This document shows positions 32,093 to 40,664 of a stretch of 46,079 nt of DNA, piece by piece. The notes beneath the pieces are model-generated. The model ran no database searches, was not told where the DNA came from, and saw only the letters and a list, made by a program, of their open reading frames with translations. Each line of letters starts with the position of its first letter. Position 1 is the stretch's first letter. Origin of the DNA: an uncultured Loktanella sp. (GTDB lineage: Bacteria > Pseudomonadota > Alphaproteobacteria > Rhodobacterales > Rhodobacteraceae); the NCBI GenBank assembly GCA_913061335.1, contig CAJXTP010000001.1, positions 1 to 46,079 of the forward strand. Reading direction: 5' to 3'. The position numbers and the translations under genes are program-made.

Positions 32093-34168
32093 ATGACAAA
32101 CACACTGATCCTTGATCCATTGGTGCCGTTGATTGCGGTTTATGCGCTGGCCGTATTGGCCTTGCTTGGCGTGGGCTTTGCCGCTTGGCGCAGATTGAAT
32201 GGCTGGTGGTTGCGCGGACTTGCAGCACTTGCCGTGTTGGGTGCGCTGACTAACCCATCGATCTTGCGCGAAGACCGAGCGCCACTATCCGACATCGTCA
32301 TCGCATTAGTCGACGAAACCGCCAGTCAAAAGCTAAGCAACCGGACCGAACAAACAGCTGACGCACTAGCACGGCTAAGCACACAAGTCGGCAAATTGGA
32401 AAACACCGAATTGCGCGTTGTCACTGTGCCCGATGGGGACGGCGACGCTGGCACGCAACTTATGACAACACTGTCGGCGGCATTGGCCGAAGAACCGCAA
32501 GCGCGTGTCGCAGGGATCGTGACACTGACCGACGGGCGGCTGCACGATATAGAACGGGCGCCAAACCTACCGGCCCCGATCCACACGCTGCTATCGGGTC
32601 ACGACACTGATTGGGACCGACGACTGACTATATCAAACGCACCCGCCTTTGCGATCATGGGCGAGACTGTGACGCTAACTTTGCGGATCGACGACCAAGG
32701 TGCGGCACCTGTGACGGACGCGCTGGCGTCGCTGTCAATCGCGATTGATGGCGATGCACCTGTCAGCTTTCAAGTGCCTGTAGGTCAAGATATTGAGCTC
32801 CCTCTGGACCTGCCGCATGGCGGTATGAACGTCGTGCAGTTTGCGACGCCGCTTGCCGGCGGCGAGCTGACAGACCGGAACAATGCAGCCGTCGTTCAGA
32901 TCAACGGCGTGCGCGACAGGTTGCGGGTCTTGCTGGTGTCTGGTGAACCGCATCCGGGTGAACGGACTTGGCGGAACTTGCTGAAATCTGACGCAGGCGT
33001 CGACCTCGTGCATTTCACCATCCTGCGACCACCAGAAAAACAAGACGGCGTGCCAGTGGACGAATTGTCCCTGATCGCATTTCCAACGCGCGAGCTGTTC
33101 TTGGAAAAGATCAACGACTTCGATCTGATCATCTTTGATCGGTACCGCAGACGGGGCATTTTGCCCGCAGCATATTTCGACAGCATCACTGACTACGTGA
33201 TCAATGGCGGGGCTGTGCTAATTTCATCAGGGCCCGAATACGGCGGCGCGGAAAGCATTTACCGGTCCCCCTTAGGCCAAATCCTACCCGGTGCACCGAC
33301 GGCGCGGGTATTTGAAAAAGGGTTCACACCGCAAATCACTGACCTTGGGGCGCGGCATCCCGTGACCGAAGGATTAGAAAAATTCTCACCCAATCCAGAT
33401 GGCGAAGGGCCCGGTTGGGGGCGCTGGTTCCGGCTGGTCGATGTGATCGTTCCTGACACGGCGAACACGGTGATGTCCGGCTTGGATAACCGACCGCTGC
33501 TGACCCTTGACCGGATCGGCGACGGACGCGTGGCGCTGATTGCATCTGATCAATTATGGCTCTGGGATCGAGGTTTTGAAGGCGGCGGGCCGCAATTGGA
33601 ACTATTGCGCCGCTTAGCGCATTGGATGATGAAAGAGCCCGATCTGGAGGAAGAAGCATTGTTTGCGCAAGCAAATGGTCAAACAATGCAGATCATCCGG
33701 CGCACATTGACCGATACGACGGGGGACGTCACGGTGACGCACCCCGATGGCTCGCAAACCGTCTTGGACCTTAAAGAGATGTCGCCTGGCAGGTTTGAGA
33801 CAATGTGGACGGCACCCGATGTGGGCCTTTACCGCCTAAGCGAGGCAGACAAAGAAACGGTCATCGCTTTGGGTCCGTCAGCGCCGCGCGAGTTTGAACA
33901 AACAATCGCGTCAGGGGATACGTTGCAGCCAATCGTGGACAGTACACGCGGCGGGATCTTGGCGATGGCGGATGGTGATTTTGCGGTACGTAGCGTACGT
34001 GCGGGCCGCCCTGCAGCTGGGCGCGGCTGGATCGGGATCACACCGCGCGGTGCGTATCAAACCGCAGATATTAGCAGCAATCCGATCTTGCCCGCATGGG
34101 CGTTTTTGCTGTTGGCTGCGTTGCTAAGCATCGCGGCATGGCTGCGCGAAGGACGCAAGATGGGTTAA
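32093..34168 (+). CDS. Membrane protein with glutamine-amidotransferase-like domain
   Basis: 691 residues. Two helices at the N-terminus (about 12-30, LIAVYALAVLALLGVGFAAW, and 39-55), a long extracytoplasmic region, and a C-terminal helix (about 663-683, ILPAWAFLLLAALLSIAAWL). The middle (about 275-510) has a class I amidotransferase-like fold (LRVLLVSGEPHPGERTWRNLL, DLIIFDRYRRRGILP, GGAVLISSGPEYGGAES) but no catalytic Cys, so it is probably a non-enzymatic variant. It follows the DUF4159 gene by three bases. Its last residues and stop (KMG, TAA) are encoded by the palindromic repeat. Confidence 0.84.
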   Translation: MTNTLILDPLVPLIAVYALAVLALLGVGFAAWRRLNGWWLRGLAALAVLGALTNPSILREDRAPLSDIVIALVDETASQKLSNRTEQTADALARLSTQVGKLENTELRVVTVPDGDGDAGTQLMTTLSAALAEEPQARVAGIVTLTDGRLHDIERAPNLPAPIHTLLSGHDTDWDRRLTISNAPAFAIMGETVTLTLRIDDQGAAPVTDALASLSIAIDGDAPVSFQVPVGQDIELPLDLPHGGMNVVQFATPLAGGELTDRNNAAVVQINGVRDRLRVLLVSGEPHPGERTWRNLLKSDAGVDLVHFTILRPPEKQDGVPVDELSLIAFPTRELFLEKINDFDLIIFDRYRRRGILPAAYFDSITDYVINGGAVLISSGPEYGGAESIYRSPLGQILPGAPTARVFEKGFTPQITDLGARHPVTEGLEKFSPNPDGEGPGWGRWFRLVDVIVPDTANTVMSGLDNRPLLTLDRIGDGRVALIASDQLWLWDRGFEGGGPQLELLRRLAHWMMKEPDLEEEALFAQANGQTMQIIRRTLTDTTGDVTVTHPDGSQTVLDLKEMSPGRFETMWTAPDVGLYRLSEADKETVIALGPSAPREFEQTIASGDTLQPIVDSTRGGILAMADGDFAVRSVRAGRPAAGRGWIGITPRGAYQTADISSNPILPAWAFLLLAALLSIAAWLREGRKMG

Positions 34169-34180
34169 AACCCATCCTAC
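34159..34180. repeat. 22-bp palindromic element, copy 2
   Basis: Same core as at 26059. The TAA of the preceding gene (34166-34168) is the centre of the palindrome, and the TAG of the convergent gene (34177-34179 on the minus strand) is its CTA end. All eight bases between the two stops are repeat. Confidence 0.9.
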
Positions 34181-34506
34181 CGCGTTACGAGATCAAACGT
34201 GCCTGTGGACCACCCGTCAACGATACAGCGCGGCCGGATGTAAACCACTGCGGGCAATGGGCCGTCTATTTTCAATGACCGTGTAAACGGCTGTTCATTG
34301 ACATGCGGATGCCCCAACACGCGCAGGCCTAATACAGTGCCACTAGCATCTTCAACACGCCAGCCATCTGCGTAGTGATCCCAGCCAGTATCAGGATGCG
34401 ATAACGTCACATCAAACCGACCGTCCGAAAACGTTGCGCCTTCAATCAAAGGTACGTCAGCAGATGCGACACCAGCCCAAAGCGCCAATATGATGGCATA
34501 CTTCAT
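34177..34506 (-). CDS. Small exported protein of unknown function
   Basis: 109 residues. A clear signal peptide, MKYAIILALWAGVASA, is followed by a mature part of about 93 residues rich in beta-strand patterns (EGATFSDGRFDVTLSHPDTGWDHYADGWRV, PAVVYIRPRCIVDGW). One cysteine in the mature part. Presumably periplasmic. No family recognised with confidence. It starts in a four-base overlap with the DUF599 gene stop, so it is made with that membrane protein, and it ends in the palindromic repeat. Confidence 0.8.
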   Translation of the reverse strand: MKYAIILALWAGVASADVPLIEGATFSDGRFDVTLSHPDTGWDHYADGWRVEDASGTVLGLRVLGHPHVNEQPFTRSLKIDGPLPAVVYIRPRCIVDGWSTGTFDLVTR

Positions 34507-35201
34507 GGGTCTTCTTTCAGCAGAATATCGCGCGGAACCGATGCAAATTCGCGAGACCAGATCACCCAAATAACCACAGTCACCGAAATCATCAGCGGCA
34601 CCGGCCCCAAAAGCCATGCCAACGCACCCAGCGCAAAATACATCGCGCGCAGACCCCGGTTAAAGTTCATGGCAGCGCGAATATTCAGCTCGGCGGCTTG
34701 GGCGGCGCGAGGATGCGCAATCGGGTCAGCAGGATCATTGGGCACAGCAGCCATCAGCACCGCACAATAACCAAACACACGGTTCGCCCAAACAAATTTC
34801 AGAAACGCATTGGTCAAAAGCACGGCGACAACCGCAAGCTTGATCTGGATGATCAACACTGGTGTCATCGTGGCCGAGACCTCTTGGGCGACACCAACCA
34901 ATGGGTCCGTATTCTTGGCCAAGGCCAGCACACCACCAATGGCGAAAATGCATGTAGACGCGAAAAATGAGGTGCCCTGACGCAGGCTTCCCAAAATCTG
35001 ACTGTCAAAAATACGCGGATCACGGTCAACAAAAACACGCATCCAGTCGCGACGACGTTCGGACATTAAGACCGTAACAGACGGGCGCGATTTGGGCGGA
35101 TGCTCAATGACACGGCTCAGCAACAGCCACATCCCAATCATGTAGATGATCGCAATCCAATCAAGGGTCTGCAAAAGGGCGGCGTGTTCCAACATTGTCA
35201 T
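34503..35201 (-). CDS. DUF599 family membrane protein
   Basis: 232 residues with four or five hydrophobic segments: about 12-30 (LDWIAIIYMIGMWLLL), 78-98, 115-140 and 180-215 (MYFALGALAWLLGPVPLMISVTVVIWVIW). The conserved stretches RDPRIFDSQILGSLRQGTSFFAST and FNRGLRAMYFALG fit the DUF599 family, whose function is unknown. The start is uncertain: GTG 35210, ATG 35201 and ATG 35195 are in frame and none has a clear ribosome site. Divergent from glcD with under 80 bp between, so the promoters share that spacer. Confidence 0.85.
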   Translation of the reverse strand: MTMLEHAALLQTLDWIAIIYMIGMWLLLSRVIEHPPKSRPSVTVLMSERRRDWMRVFVDRDPRIFDSQILGSLRQGTSFFASTCIFAIGGVLALAKNTDPLVGVAQEVSATMTPVLIIQIKLAVVAVLLTNAFLKFVWANRVFGYCAVLMAAVPNDPADPIAHPRAAQAAELNIRAAMNFNRGLRAMYFALGALAWLLGPVPLMISVTVVIWVIWSREFASVPRDILLKEDP

Positions 35202-35244
35202 AAGGATCACTACCGTGGATCGGAAAAACTTGCCATCCGCATAA

Positions 35245-35267
35245 ATTGGTTATATTTATTTACCAAT
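35245..35267 (+). promoter_or_regulatory. Inverted repeat before glcD (possible operator)
   Basis: ATTGGT, eleven AT-rich bases, ACCAAT, ending 13 bases before the glcD start. The half-sites match those of FadR-type GntR regulators such as GlcC, PdhR and LldR, but the spacing is longer than their usual three bases. It may be an operator or a leader hairpin. Confidence 0.45.
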
Positions 35268-35279
35268 CGGAGAACTGCC

Positions 35280-36713
35280 ATGCAAATGCCTATCCCTGAC
35301 GCCAGTGTAATTGAGCGCAAAGATCAGATCGTCGCGCGGCTGCTTGCAGTGCTGCCAAAGGATGCGGTCATTTCGGACGTGGTCGAAACGCGGGCCTATG
35401 AATGTGACGGGCTGACCGCATATCGATGCCCGCCGCTGTGTGCGGTTTTACCCAGCAACACAGATGAAGTCGCCGCCGTCTTGAAAATCTGCCATGAACT
35501 GGGCGTGCCCGTCGTGCCGCGTGGATCGGGAACCTCGCTTGCGGGTGGCGCACTGCCGACCGCAGATAGCGTCATTCTTGGCGTGGCCAAAATGAATGGC
35601 GTGATCGAGACGAATTACGATGATCGCTACATTCGGGTGCAGACAGGGCGCACAAATCTATCCGTGACAGGGGCCGTTGAGGCAAACAGTTTCTTCTACG
35701 CACCCGATCCGTCCAGCCAGCTTGCTTGCGCCATCGCAGGCAACATCGCGATGAATTCCGGCGGGGCGCATTGCCTCAAATACGGCGTGACCACAAACAA
35801 CCTGATGGGCGTGACCATGGTGATGATGGACGGGACCGTCGTGGAAATAGGCGGCGCATATATGGACGCGGGCGGGCTTGATCTGCTTGGCGTGATCTGC
35901 GGATCAGAAGGCCAGCTTGGGGTCGTCACCGAAGCCACCCTGCGCATCCTCCCCAAACCCGAAGGGGCGCGCCCCGTGCTGATGGGCTATGACAGTTCCG
36001 AAGTCGCCGGACAGGTCGTCACCGACATTATCAAGGCAGGCGTGCTGCCCGTCGCCATCGAATTCATGGACCGCCCTTGCATCGAGGCCACCGAGAATTT
36101 CGCGCACGCCGGATACCCAATGTGTGAAGCCTTACTGATCGTTGAAGTCGAAGGGTCAGACGCCGAAATCGACGCACAACTGGCGCTCATCATGGAAATC
36201 GCGGCGAAACATAACCCCGTGGAATTGCGCGAAGCCAAGGACGCCGACGAGGCTGGCCGCATTTGGCTTGGCCGCAAATCTGCATTCGGGGCCATGGGCC
36301 AAATCAACGATTACATGTGTCTGGACGGAACAATCCCCGTATCAGAACTGCCCTACGTGCTGCGCCGGATCGGCGAGATGTCCAAAGAATTCGGCCTTGA
36401 TGTCGGCAACGTATTCCACGCAGGCGACGGCAACATGCACCCTCTGATCCTGTTTGATGCCAACAAAGAAGGCGACCTCGAACTGTGCGAAGAATTCGGC
36501 GCTGAAATCCTGAAGCTCTGCGTCGAAGTCGGCGGCTGCCTCACTGGTGAACACGGCGTGGGCATCGAAAAACGCGACCTGATGCATGTGCAATTCAGCG
36601 CGGCAGACCTAGAGGCACAGATGGCCGTCAAAGACGTGTTTGATCCCAAATGGTTGCTGAACGCGGCCAAGGTGTTCCCATTGGATGCGTCCGAACCCCG
36701 CCGCGTCGCATAG
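35280..36713 (+). CDS. glcD: Glycolate oxidase FAD subunit
   Basis: 477-residue FAD-binding subunit of membrane-associated glycolate dehydrogenase (GlcDEF), which oxidises glycolate to glyoxylate. The PCMH/FAD_binding_4 domain shows VPVVPRGSGTSLAGGALP, IAGNIAMNSGGAHCLKYG and GSEGQLGVVTEATLRILP. The C-terminal oxidase domain has NVFHAGDGNMHPLI with metal/substrate His residues and CLTGEHGVGIEKRD. ATG 35280 has CGGAG about eight bases upstream; longer frames would run across the inverted repeat. glcE follows by 26 bp and glcF overlaps glcE, so the three subunits are one operon. Confidence 0.95.
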   Translation: MQMPIPDASVIERKDQIVARLLAVLPKDAVISDVVETRAYECDGLTAYRCPPLCAVLPSNTDEVAAVLKICHELGVPVVPRGSGTSLAGGALPTADSVILGVAKMNGVIETNYDDRYIRVQTGRTNLSVTGAVEANSFFYAPDPSSQLACAIAGNIAMNSGGAHCLKYGVTTNNLMGVTMVMMDGTVVEIGGAYMDAGGLDLLGVICGSEGQLGVVTEATLRILPKPEGARPVLMGYDSSEVAGQVVTDIIKAGVLPVAIEFMDRPCIEATENFAHAGYPMCEALLIVEVEGSDAEIDAQLALIMEIAAKHNPVELREAKDADEAGRIWLGRKSAFGAMGQINDYMCLDGTIPVSELPYVLRRIGEMSKEFGLDVGNVFHAGDGNMHPLILFDANKEGDLELCEEFGAEILKLCVEVGGCLTGEHGVGIEKRDLMHVQFSAADLEAQMAVKDVFDPKWLLNAAKVFPLDASEPRRVA

Positions 36714-36739
36714 CTAATTTCTGGCCGAAAGAAAACAAA

Positions 36740-37816
36740 ATGACCCCCACATCTGAACCTGAACTCAGCGACATGATCAAAGCCGCAACTGGCCCGCTGC
36801 GCATTGTTGGCGGCGGCACCCGGCCCATTGGTCATGTTGTGGGCGAGGCCCTATCGACCGCCGCATTATCCGGGATCACGCTGCACGAACCGGGCGCCCT
36901 GACACTGGTCGCGCGCGCAGGCACGCCCGTCGCCGAAATCGAGGCGACGCTCGCGACCCAAAATCAACGCCTTGCGTTTGAACCCATGGACCACCGCGCA
37001 TTGATGGGGACCACCGGACAGCCAACAATCGGTGGCGTTGTGGCCGCAAACATTTCTGGCCCACGCCGGATATCGGTCGGTGCCTGCCGCGATTTCATGC
37101 TCGGCGTGCGCTTCGTCGACGGATCAGGCAACATCGTCAAAAACGGGGGCCGCGTGATGAAAAACGTTACGGGCTATGACTTGGTTAAGTTGATGGCAGG
37201 GGCCTACGGCACGCTTGGCGTCCTGACCGAAGTATCTTTCAAAGTGCTACCAGCAGTCGAAGCCCAAACAACACTGACCCTGTCAAACCTCGACGACACG
37301 ACAGCAATTCGGGCGATGTCAGCAGCCCTCGGATCGCCTTTTGAGGTCACAGGCGTGGCACATGATCCGACGCAAGCCCTCACCCATTTCAGGCTTGAAG
37401 GATTCGCCGCATCCGTGGCCTACCGCGCCGACGCATTGTCAAAATTGCTCGCACCATTTGGAACCATGCAAGAAACGAAAGGCGACTGGGCCGCGATCCG
37501 TGACGTCACCGCATTTGCGGGCAAATCAGGCGACGTGTGGCGCATATCCGTCAAGCCATCAGACGCGGCGGCACTGGTCGCAAAGATCGGCGCAGACACG
37601 GTTCAATACGATTGGGGCGGCGGGCTTATCTGGGCACTTTGCCCCGCAGGAACAGATGTGCGGACAGCGATGAACAGCACCGCAGGACACGCGACATTGA
37701 TCCGTGGAACAGGCCAAACATTCCACCCCGAACCAGCACCATTGGCAGCCATTTCCACAGGGCTTCGGACCAAATTTGACCCACGCGGCATACTCAACAC
37801 AGGGATCATGGGCTGA
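36740..37816 (+). CDS. glcE: Glycolate oxidase second FAD-binding subunit
   Basis: 358 residues, homologous to the N-terminal FAD domain of GlcD and needed for activity of the complex. It shows PLRIVGGGTRPIG, the cofactor segment GTTGQPTIGGVVAANISGPRR and TGYDLVKLMAGAYGTLGVLTEV, and ends GLRTKFDPRGILNTGIMG as GlcE proteins do. ATG 36740 begins where family members begin; its GAAAGA ribosome site is weak, so coupling to glcD is possible. The stop shares a base with the glcF start (TGATG). Confidence 0.94.
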   Translation: MTPTSEPELSDMIKAATGPLRIVGGGTRPIGHVVGEALSTAALSGITLHEPGALTLVARAGTPVAEIEATLATQNQRLAFEPMDHRALMGTTGQPTIGGVVAANISGPRRISVGACRDFMLGVRFVDGSGNIVKNGGRVMKNVTGYDLVKLMAGAYGTLGVLTEVSFKVLPAVEAQTTLTLSNLDDTTAIRAMSAALGSPFEVTGVAHDPTQALTHFRLEGFAASVAYRADALSKLLAPFGTMQETKGDWAAIRDVTAFAGKSGDVWRISVKPSDAAALVAKIGADTVQYDWGGGLIWALCPAGTDVRTAMNSTAGHATLIRGTGQTFHPEPAPLAAISTGLRTKFDPRGILNTGIMG

Positions 37817-39132
37817 TGCAAACGACATTCACACCTGAACAGCTCACCGATCCAGGGACCAAGCGGGCCAACGACATTTTGCGGGCCTGCGTGCACTGCG
37901 GGTTTTGTACGGCCACCTGCCCGACCTACCAGATTTTGGGCGACGAACTTGATAGCCCACGGGGGCGAATTTACCTGATCAAAGACATGCTGGAAAACGA
38001 ACGGGTCCCCGATGAAAAAACGGTCAAACATATCGACCGGTGCCTGTCGTGCCTTGCGTGTATGACGACCTGCCCGTCTGGGGTGCACTACATGCATCTG
38101 GTCGATCACGCGCGCGCATACATCGAACAAAACTACAAAAGACCGCTGTCAGACAGGGTGCTACGCTGGGTTCTGGCACGCATCCTACCCTATCCGACAC
38201 GGTTCCGGCTTGCCTTGCTGGGTGCCAAAATGGGGCGGCCATTTGCACGGTTCATCCCCGACCAACGACTGCGCGCGATGATCGAAATGGCGCCAAAGGT
38301 GATCCCACCCGTGTCACGCAACGACGATCCGCAAACGTTCCATGTGGCCGATAAAAAGATGCGTGTGGCCCTGATGACCGGCTGTGCGCAGCGGGCGCTC
38401 AACACCGATATCAACGACGCCACAATCCGGCTTTTGACGCGGCTCGGGGCCGAAGTTGTGATCCCCAAAGGGCAAGGCTGCTGCGGCGCACTGACCCACC
38501 ACATGGGCAAAGAATCCGAAAGCCACGCGACGGCAGCCAAAAACATCCGTGCTTGGGCCATTGAGATGGACGCAGGGCTCGACGCGATCGTGATCAATAC
38601 CTCCGGCTGCGGGACAACTGTGAAAGACTACGGGCATATGTTCCGCAATTCCGACCTAGCCGCAGACGCAGCACGGGTATCGGCCATCGCGCTGGACGTG
38701 TCCGAAGTCCTCATGAAACTCGACCTGCCCGAAGGCGGCGCAAAAGACACCAAAGTTGCCTATCACGCGGCCTGCTCGTTGCAACACGGCCAACAGATTA
38801 AAATGCACCCCAAAACGCTGCTGAAAAAAGCAGGCTTCACGGTACTAGAACCAGCAGACAGCCACCTTTGCTGTGGGTCCGCAGGCACCTATAATCTGAT
38901 GCAGCCCGAAATCTCGGGGCAACTGCGGAACCGCAAAGTGCAAACCCTTGAAGCCCTGCAGCCCGATATCATCGCGGCGGGTAACATCGGCTGCATGATG
39001 CAAATCGGGTCAGCGACAGACACGCCCATCGTTCACACCGTCGAATTGCTTGATTGGGCGACAGGGGGCCCGCGACCCGCTGGACTGGACCGAAACGGCG
39101 CGCAAACTCCACAGGTGCCAATCTTGCGCTAA
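37816..39132 (+). CDS. glcF: Glycolate oxidase iron-sulfur subunit
   Basis: 438-residue electron-transfer subunit. Two 4Fe-4S motifs lie near the N-terminus: CVHCGFCTATCPTY (about 26-39) and CLSCLACMTTCPSG (about 76-89). Two cysteine-rich CCG domains follow (GCCGALTHHMGKE and LCCGSAGTYNLMQPE), as in heterodisulfide-reductase-type subunits. These pass electrons from the flavin subunits to the membrane quinone pool. It overlaps glcE by one base and is the last gene of the operon; a hairpin lies 19 bases after its stop. Confidence 0.95.
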   Translation: MQTTFTPEQLTDPGTKRANDILRACVHCGFCTATCPTYQILGDELDSPRGRIYLIKDMLENERVPDEKTVKHIDRCLSCLACMTTCPSGVHYMHLVDHARAYIEQNYKRPLSDRVLRWVLARILPYPTRFRLALLGAKMGRPFARFIPDQRLRAMIEMAPKVIPPVSRNDDPQTFHVADKKMRVALMTGCAQRALNTDINDATIRLLTRLGAEVVIPKGQGCCGALTHHMGKESESHATAAKNIRAWAIEMDAGLDAIVINTSGCGTTVKDYGHMFRNSDLAADAARVSAIALDVSEVLMKLDLPEGGAKDTKVAYHAACSLQHGQQIKMHPKTLLKKAGFTVLEPADSHLCCGSAGTYNLMQPEISGQLRNRKVQTLEALQPDIIAAGNIGCMMQIGSATDTPIVHTVELLDWATGGPRPAGLDRNGAQTPQVPILR

Positions 39133-39151
39133 TGCCATACTATTGCCGCAA

Positions 39152-39170
39152 GCGCGGACAATAACCGCGC
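39152..39170. terminator. Hairpin after glcF
   Basis: GCGCGG, seven bases, CCGCGC: a six-pair stem in the 58-bp gap before the protease gene. No T-run follows, so a terminator role is only likely; it could be an operator. Confidence 0.4.
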
Positions 39171-39190
39171 AAACGACCACGGGGATACGG

Positions 39191-39982
39191 ATGCGGTTTC
39201 TAGCAGTCATCATTGCACTATTGGCTACACCGCCAGCACTGGCCCAAGACAGCCGGCTGGTGACGCTGGAAACACGCGACGCCAGCAAAGGCTGGGAAGG
39301 GGTCGGCAGGCTCGACATATCGGGCAAAGGGTTCTGCACCGCAGCCTTGATAGAACCGCGCATTATCCTGACGGCGGCGCACTGCCTGTTCGACATCGAC
39401 AACACACCCATTTTGGCCAACCGCTTTACATTCGAGGCAGGGCTGCGAGATGGAAGAGCCGCGGCATCGCGCAATATTACACGCATTCTGGCGCATCCTG
39501 ATTACGTGCCCGGCGGACCAAGCACAGGCACCTCCGAGGTGGTGAACGACATCGCGATCTTGGAACTGGACCAACCCATTCGCGACGGACGGATCAAACC
39601 ATATCCGATCGCAAACCACCCCCAAACCGGCGATGAAATCGGCATTGTATCCTATGGAAAAGATCGGGCCAACGCGCCTAGTCTGCAAGAATCTTGCAGC
39701 GTCATGTCGCGCCAGGACGGGGTCCTATTAATGAGCTGCGACGTGGCCTTTGGGTCATCTGGCGCACCTGTGTTCCGGTTGCGCGACGGACAGTTCGAAA
39801 TCGTGTCAGTCGTCTCTGCAATGGCCGAAGTAGACGGCAAAATCATCTCTATCGGCACATCGCTACAGCAACCGCTTGCCACGCTCTTGACCAGTTTTGC
39901 AAGCCAAGGCACGGGCGGCGCGCGCAATATCATCGTCAACGGTCAACGCGGCGAAGGCGGCGCCAAATTCGTGCGGCCCTAG
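39191..39982 (+). CDS. Secreted trypsin-like serine protease
   Basis: 263 residues with a Sec signal peptide (MRFLAVIIALLATPPALA, cut before QDS). The chymotrypsin-fold triad is complete: His in ILTAAHCLFD (about 61), Asp in VVNDIAILELD (about 121) and Ser in VAFGSSGAPVFR (about 195, with SSG in place of the usual DSG). The SSG pattern resembles Glu-specific or V8-like proteases. The C-terminal GGARNIIVNGQRGEGGAKFVRP tail looks flexible. Chosen ATG 39191 directly precedes the signal peptide. Stands alone between glcF and the heat-shock gene; periplasmic or secreted action is expected. Confidence 0.88.
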   Translation: MRFLAVIIALLATPPALAQDSRLVTLETRDASKGWEGVGRLDISGKGFCTAALIEPRIILTAAHCLFDIDNTPILANRFTFEAGLRDGRAAASRNITRILAHPDYVPGGPSTGTSEVVNDIAILELDQPIRDGRIKPYPIANHPQTGDEIGIVSYGKDRANAPSLQESCSVMSRQDGVLLMSCDVAFGSSGAPVFRLRDGQFEIVSVVSAMAEVDGKIISIGTSLQQPLATLLTSFASQGTGGARNIIVNGQRGEGGAKFVRP

Positions 39983-40028
39983 GCTTGCTTGATTAGAAAT
40001 CACATGAAAATCCGCAGCCCCATCGCCC

Positions 40029-40057
40029 CTTGAAACCGTAATTCATCATCCCCAAGT
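40029..40057 (+). promoter_or_regulatory. Sigma-32 (RpoH) heat-shock promoter
   Basis: CTTGAAA (40029-40035), 14 bases, CCCCAAGT (40050-40057): close to the RpoH consensus CTTGAAA / CCCCATNT with allowed spacing. Transcription would begin near 40064, at the foot of the first leader hairpin of the small heat-shock gene. Confidence 0.75.
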
Positions 40058-40064
40058 ATTTGAT

Positions 40065-40150
40065 ATGGATGCCTCAACAGGGTCCATAATCAAAACGGCC
40101 TGTCCAATACCGGAAGGCCAAACACTTGTTATCGCTTGATAAAGGATGAC
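40065..40150 (+). promoter_or_regulatory. ROSE-like RNA thermometer in the small heat-shock leader
   Basis: Three hairpins fill the leader. Hairpin 1 (40065-40087) and hairpin 2 (40097-40119) are eight- or nine-pair stems, each with one bulged G. Hairpin 3 (about 40128-40150) pairs GTTATC with GATGAC, taking in the GGA of the ribosome site. It contains TCGCT (40132-40136), which matches the U-Y-G-C-U motif of ROSE elements, placed opposite AGGA. Melting at high temperature should free the ribosome site. Confidence 0.72.
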
Positions 40151-40152
40151 CC

Positions 40153-40620
40153 ATGCGTACTCTTGATTTGACACCACTTTACCGTGCAACCGTTGGCTTC
40201 GACCAGATCGCCGATCTGATGGATCGGACGCTTGCGAGCGACGCAAACAACACCAGCTATCCGCCTTACAACATTGAAAAGACCGATGATGACGCATGGC
40301 GCATCTCTATTGCGGTCGCTGGTTTTGGCGAAAATGATCTGGCCATTGAGGTCAAAGATCGCGGACTTCACGTCACCGCGCGCAAGGCCGATGACGATGC
40401 GGCCAAAACCTACCTGCACCGCGGCATCGCAACCCGTGCATTTGAACGGCGGTTCCAACTAGCCGAACACGTGCGCGTCACAGGGGCAGCCCATGAAAAC
40501 GGTATGTTGCACATTGATTTGGTCCGCGAAGTGCCCGAGGCGCTGAAACCCCGCCAGATCAAAATTGCATCAGCGGCGCAAACCGATGCCAATCTGATCT
40601 CAGAAAAATCCGTCAACTAA
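40153..40620 (+). CDS. Small heat-shock protein (Hsp20/IbpA family)
   Basis: 155-residue cytosolic holdase that binds unfolding proteins. The alpha-crystallin domain spans about 38-130: YPPYNIEKTDDDAWRISIAVAGF at its start, RAFERRFQLAEHVRV in the middle and the GAAHENGMLHIDL (A-x-x-x-n-G-h-L) motif at its end. A short C-terminal tail follows, containing IKIA, which is like the I-x-I motif used in oligomer assembly. The start ATG 40153 has AAGGA six bases upstream inside a predicted thermometer hairpin, and a sigma-32 promoter precedes it, so heat should control both transcription and translation. A strong terminator follows directly. Confidence 0.95.
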   Translation: MRTLDLTPLYRATVGFDQIADLMDRTLASDANNTSYPPYNIEKTDDDAWRISIAVAGFGENDLAIEVKDRGLHVTARKADDDAAKTYLHRGIATRAFERRFQLAEHVRVTGAAHENGMLHIDLVREVPEALKPRQIKIASAAQTDANLISEKSVN

Positions 40621-40627
40621 CACGACA

Positions 40628-40655
40628 AAGGGCAGGCAACACCGCCTGCCCTTTT
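40628..40655 (+). terminator. Rho-independent terminator of the hsp20 gene
   Basis: AAGGGCAGGC, six bases, GCCTGCCCTT, then TT: a ten-pair stem beginning eight bases after the stop. Being symmetrical (AAAG ... CTTTT), it may also stop polA transcription arriving from the other side. Confidence 0.9.
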
Positions 40656-40664
40656 CAGTTTTGC

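Noticed and set aside
35100..35279. 60-residue extension of GlcD
   Set aside because: It is antisense to the DUF599 gene, crosses the inverted repeat, and family members begin near the ATG at 35280.
40146..40166. Six-residue reading frame starting at the ATG inside the hsp20 ribosome site
   Set aside because: The ATG is part of AAGGATGACCC and has no ribosome site of its own; most likely chance.
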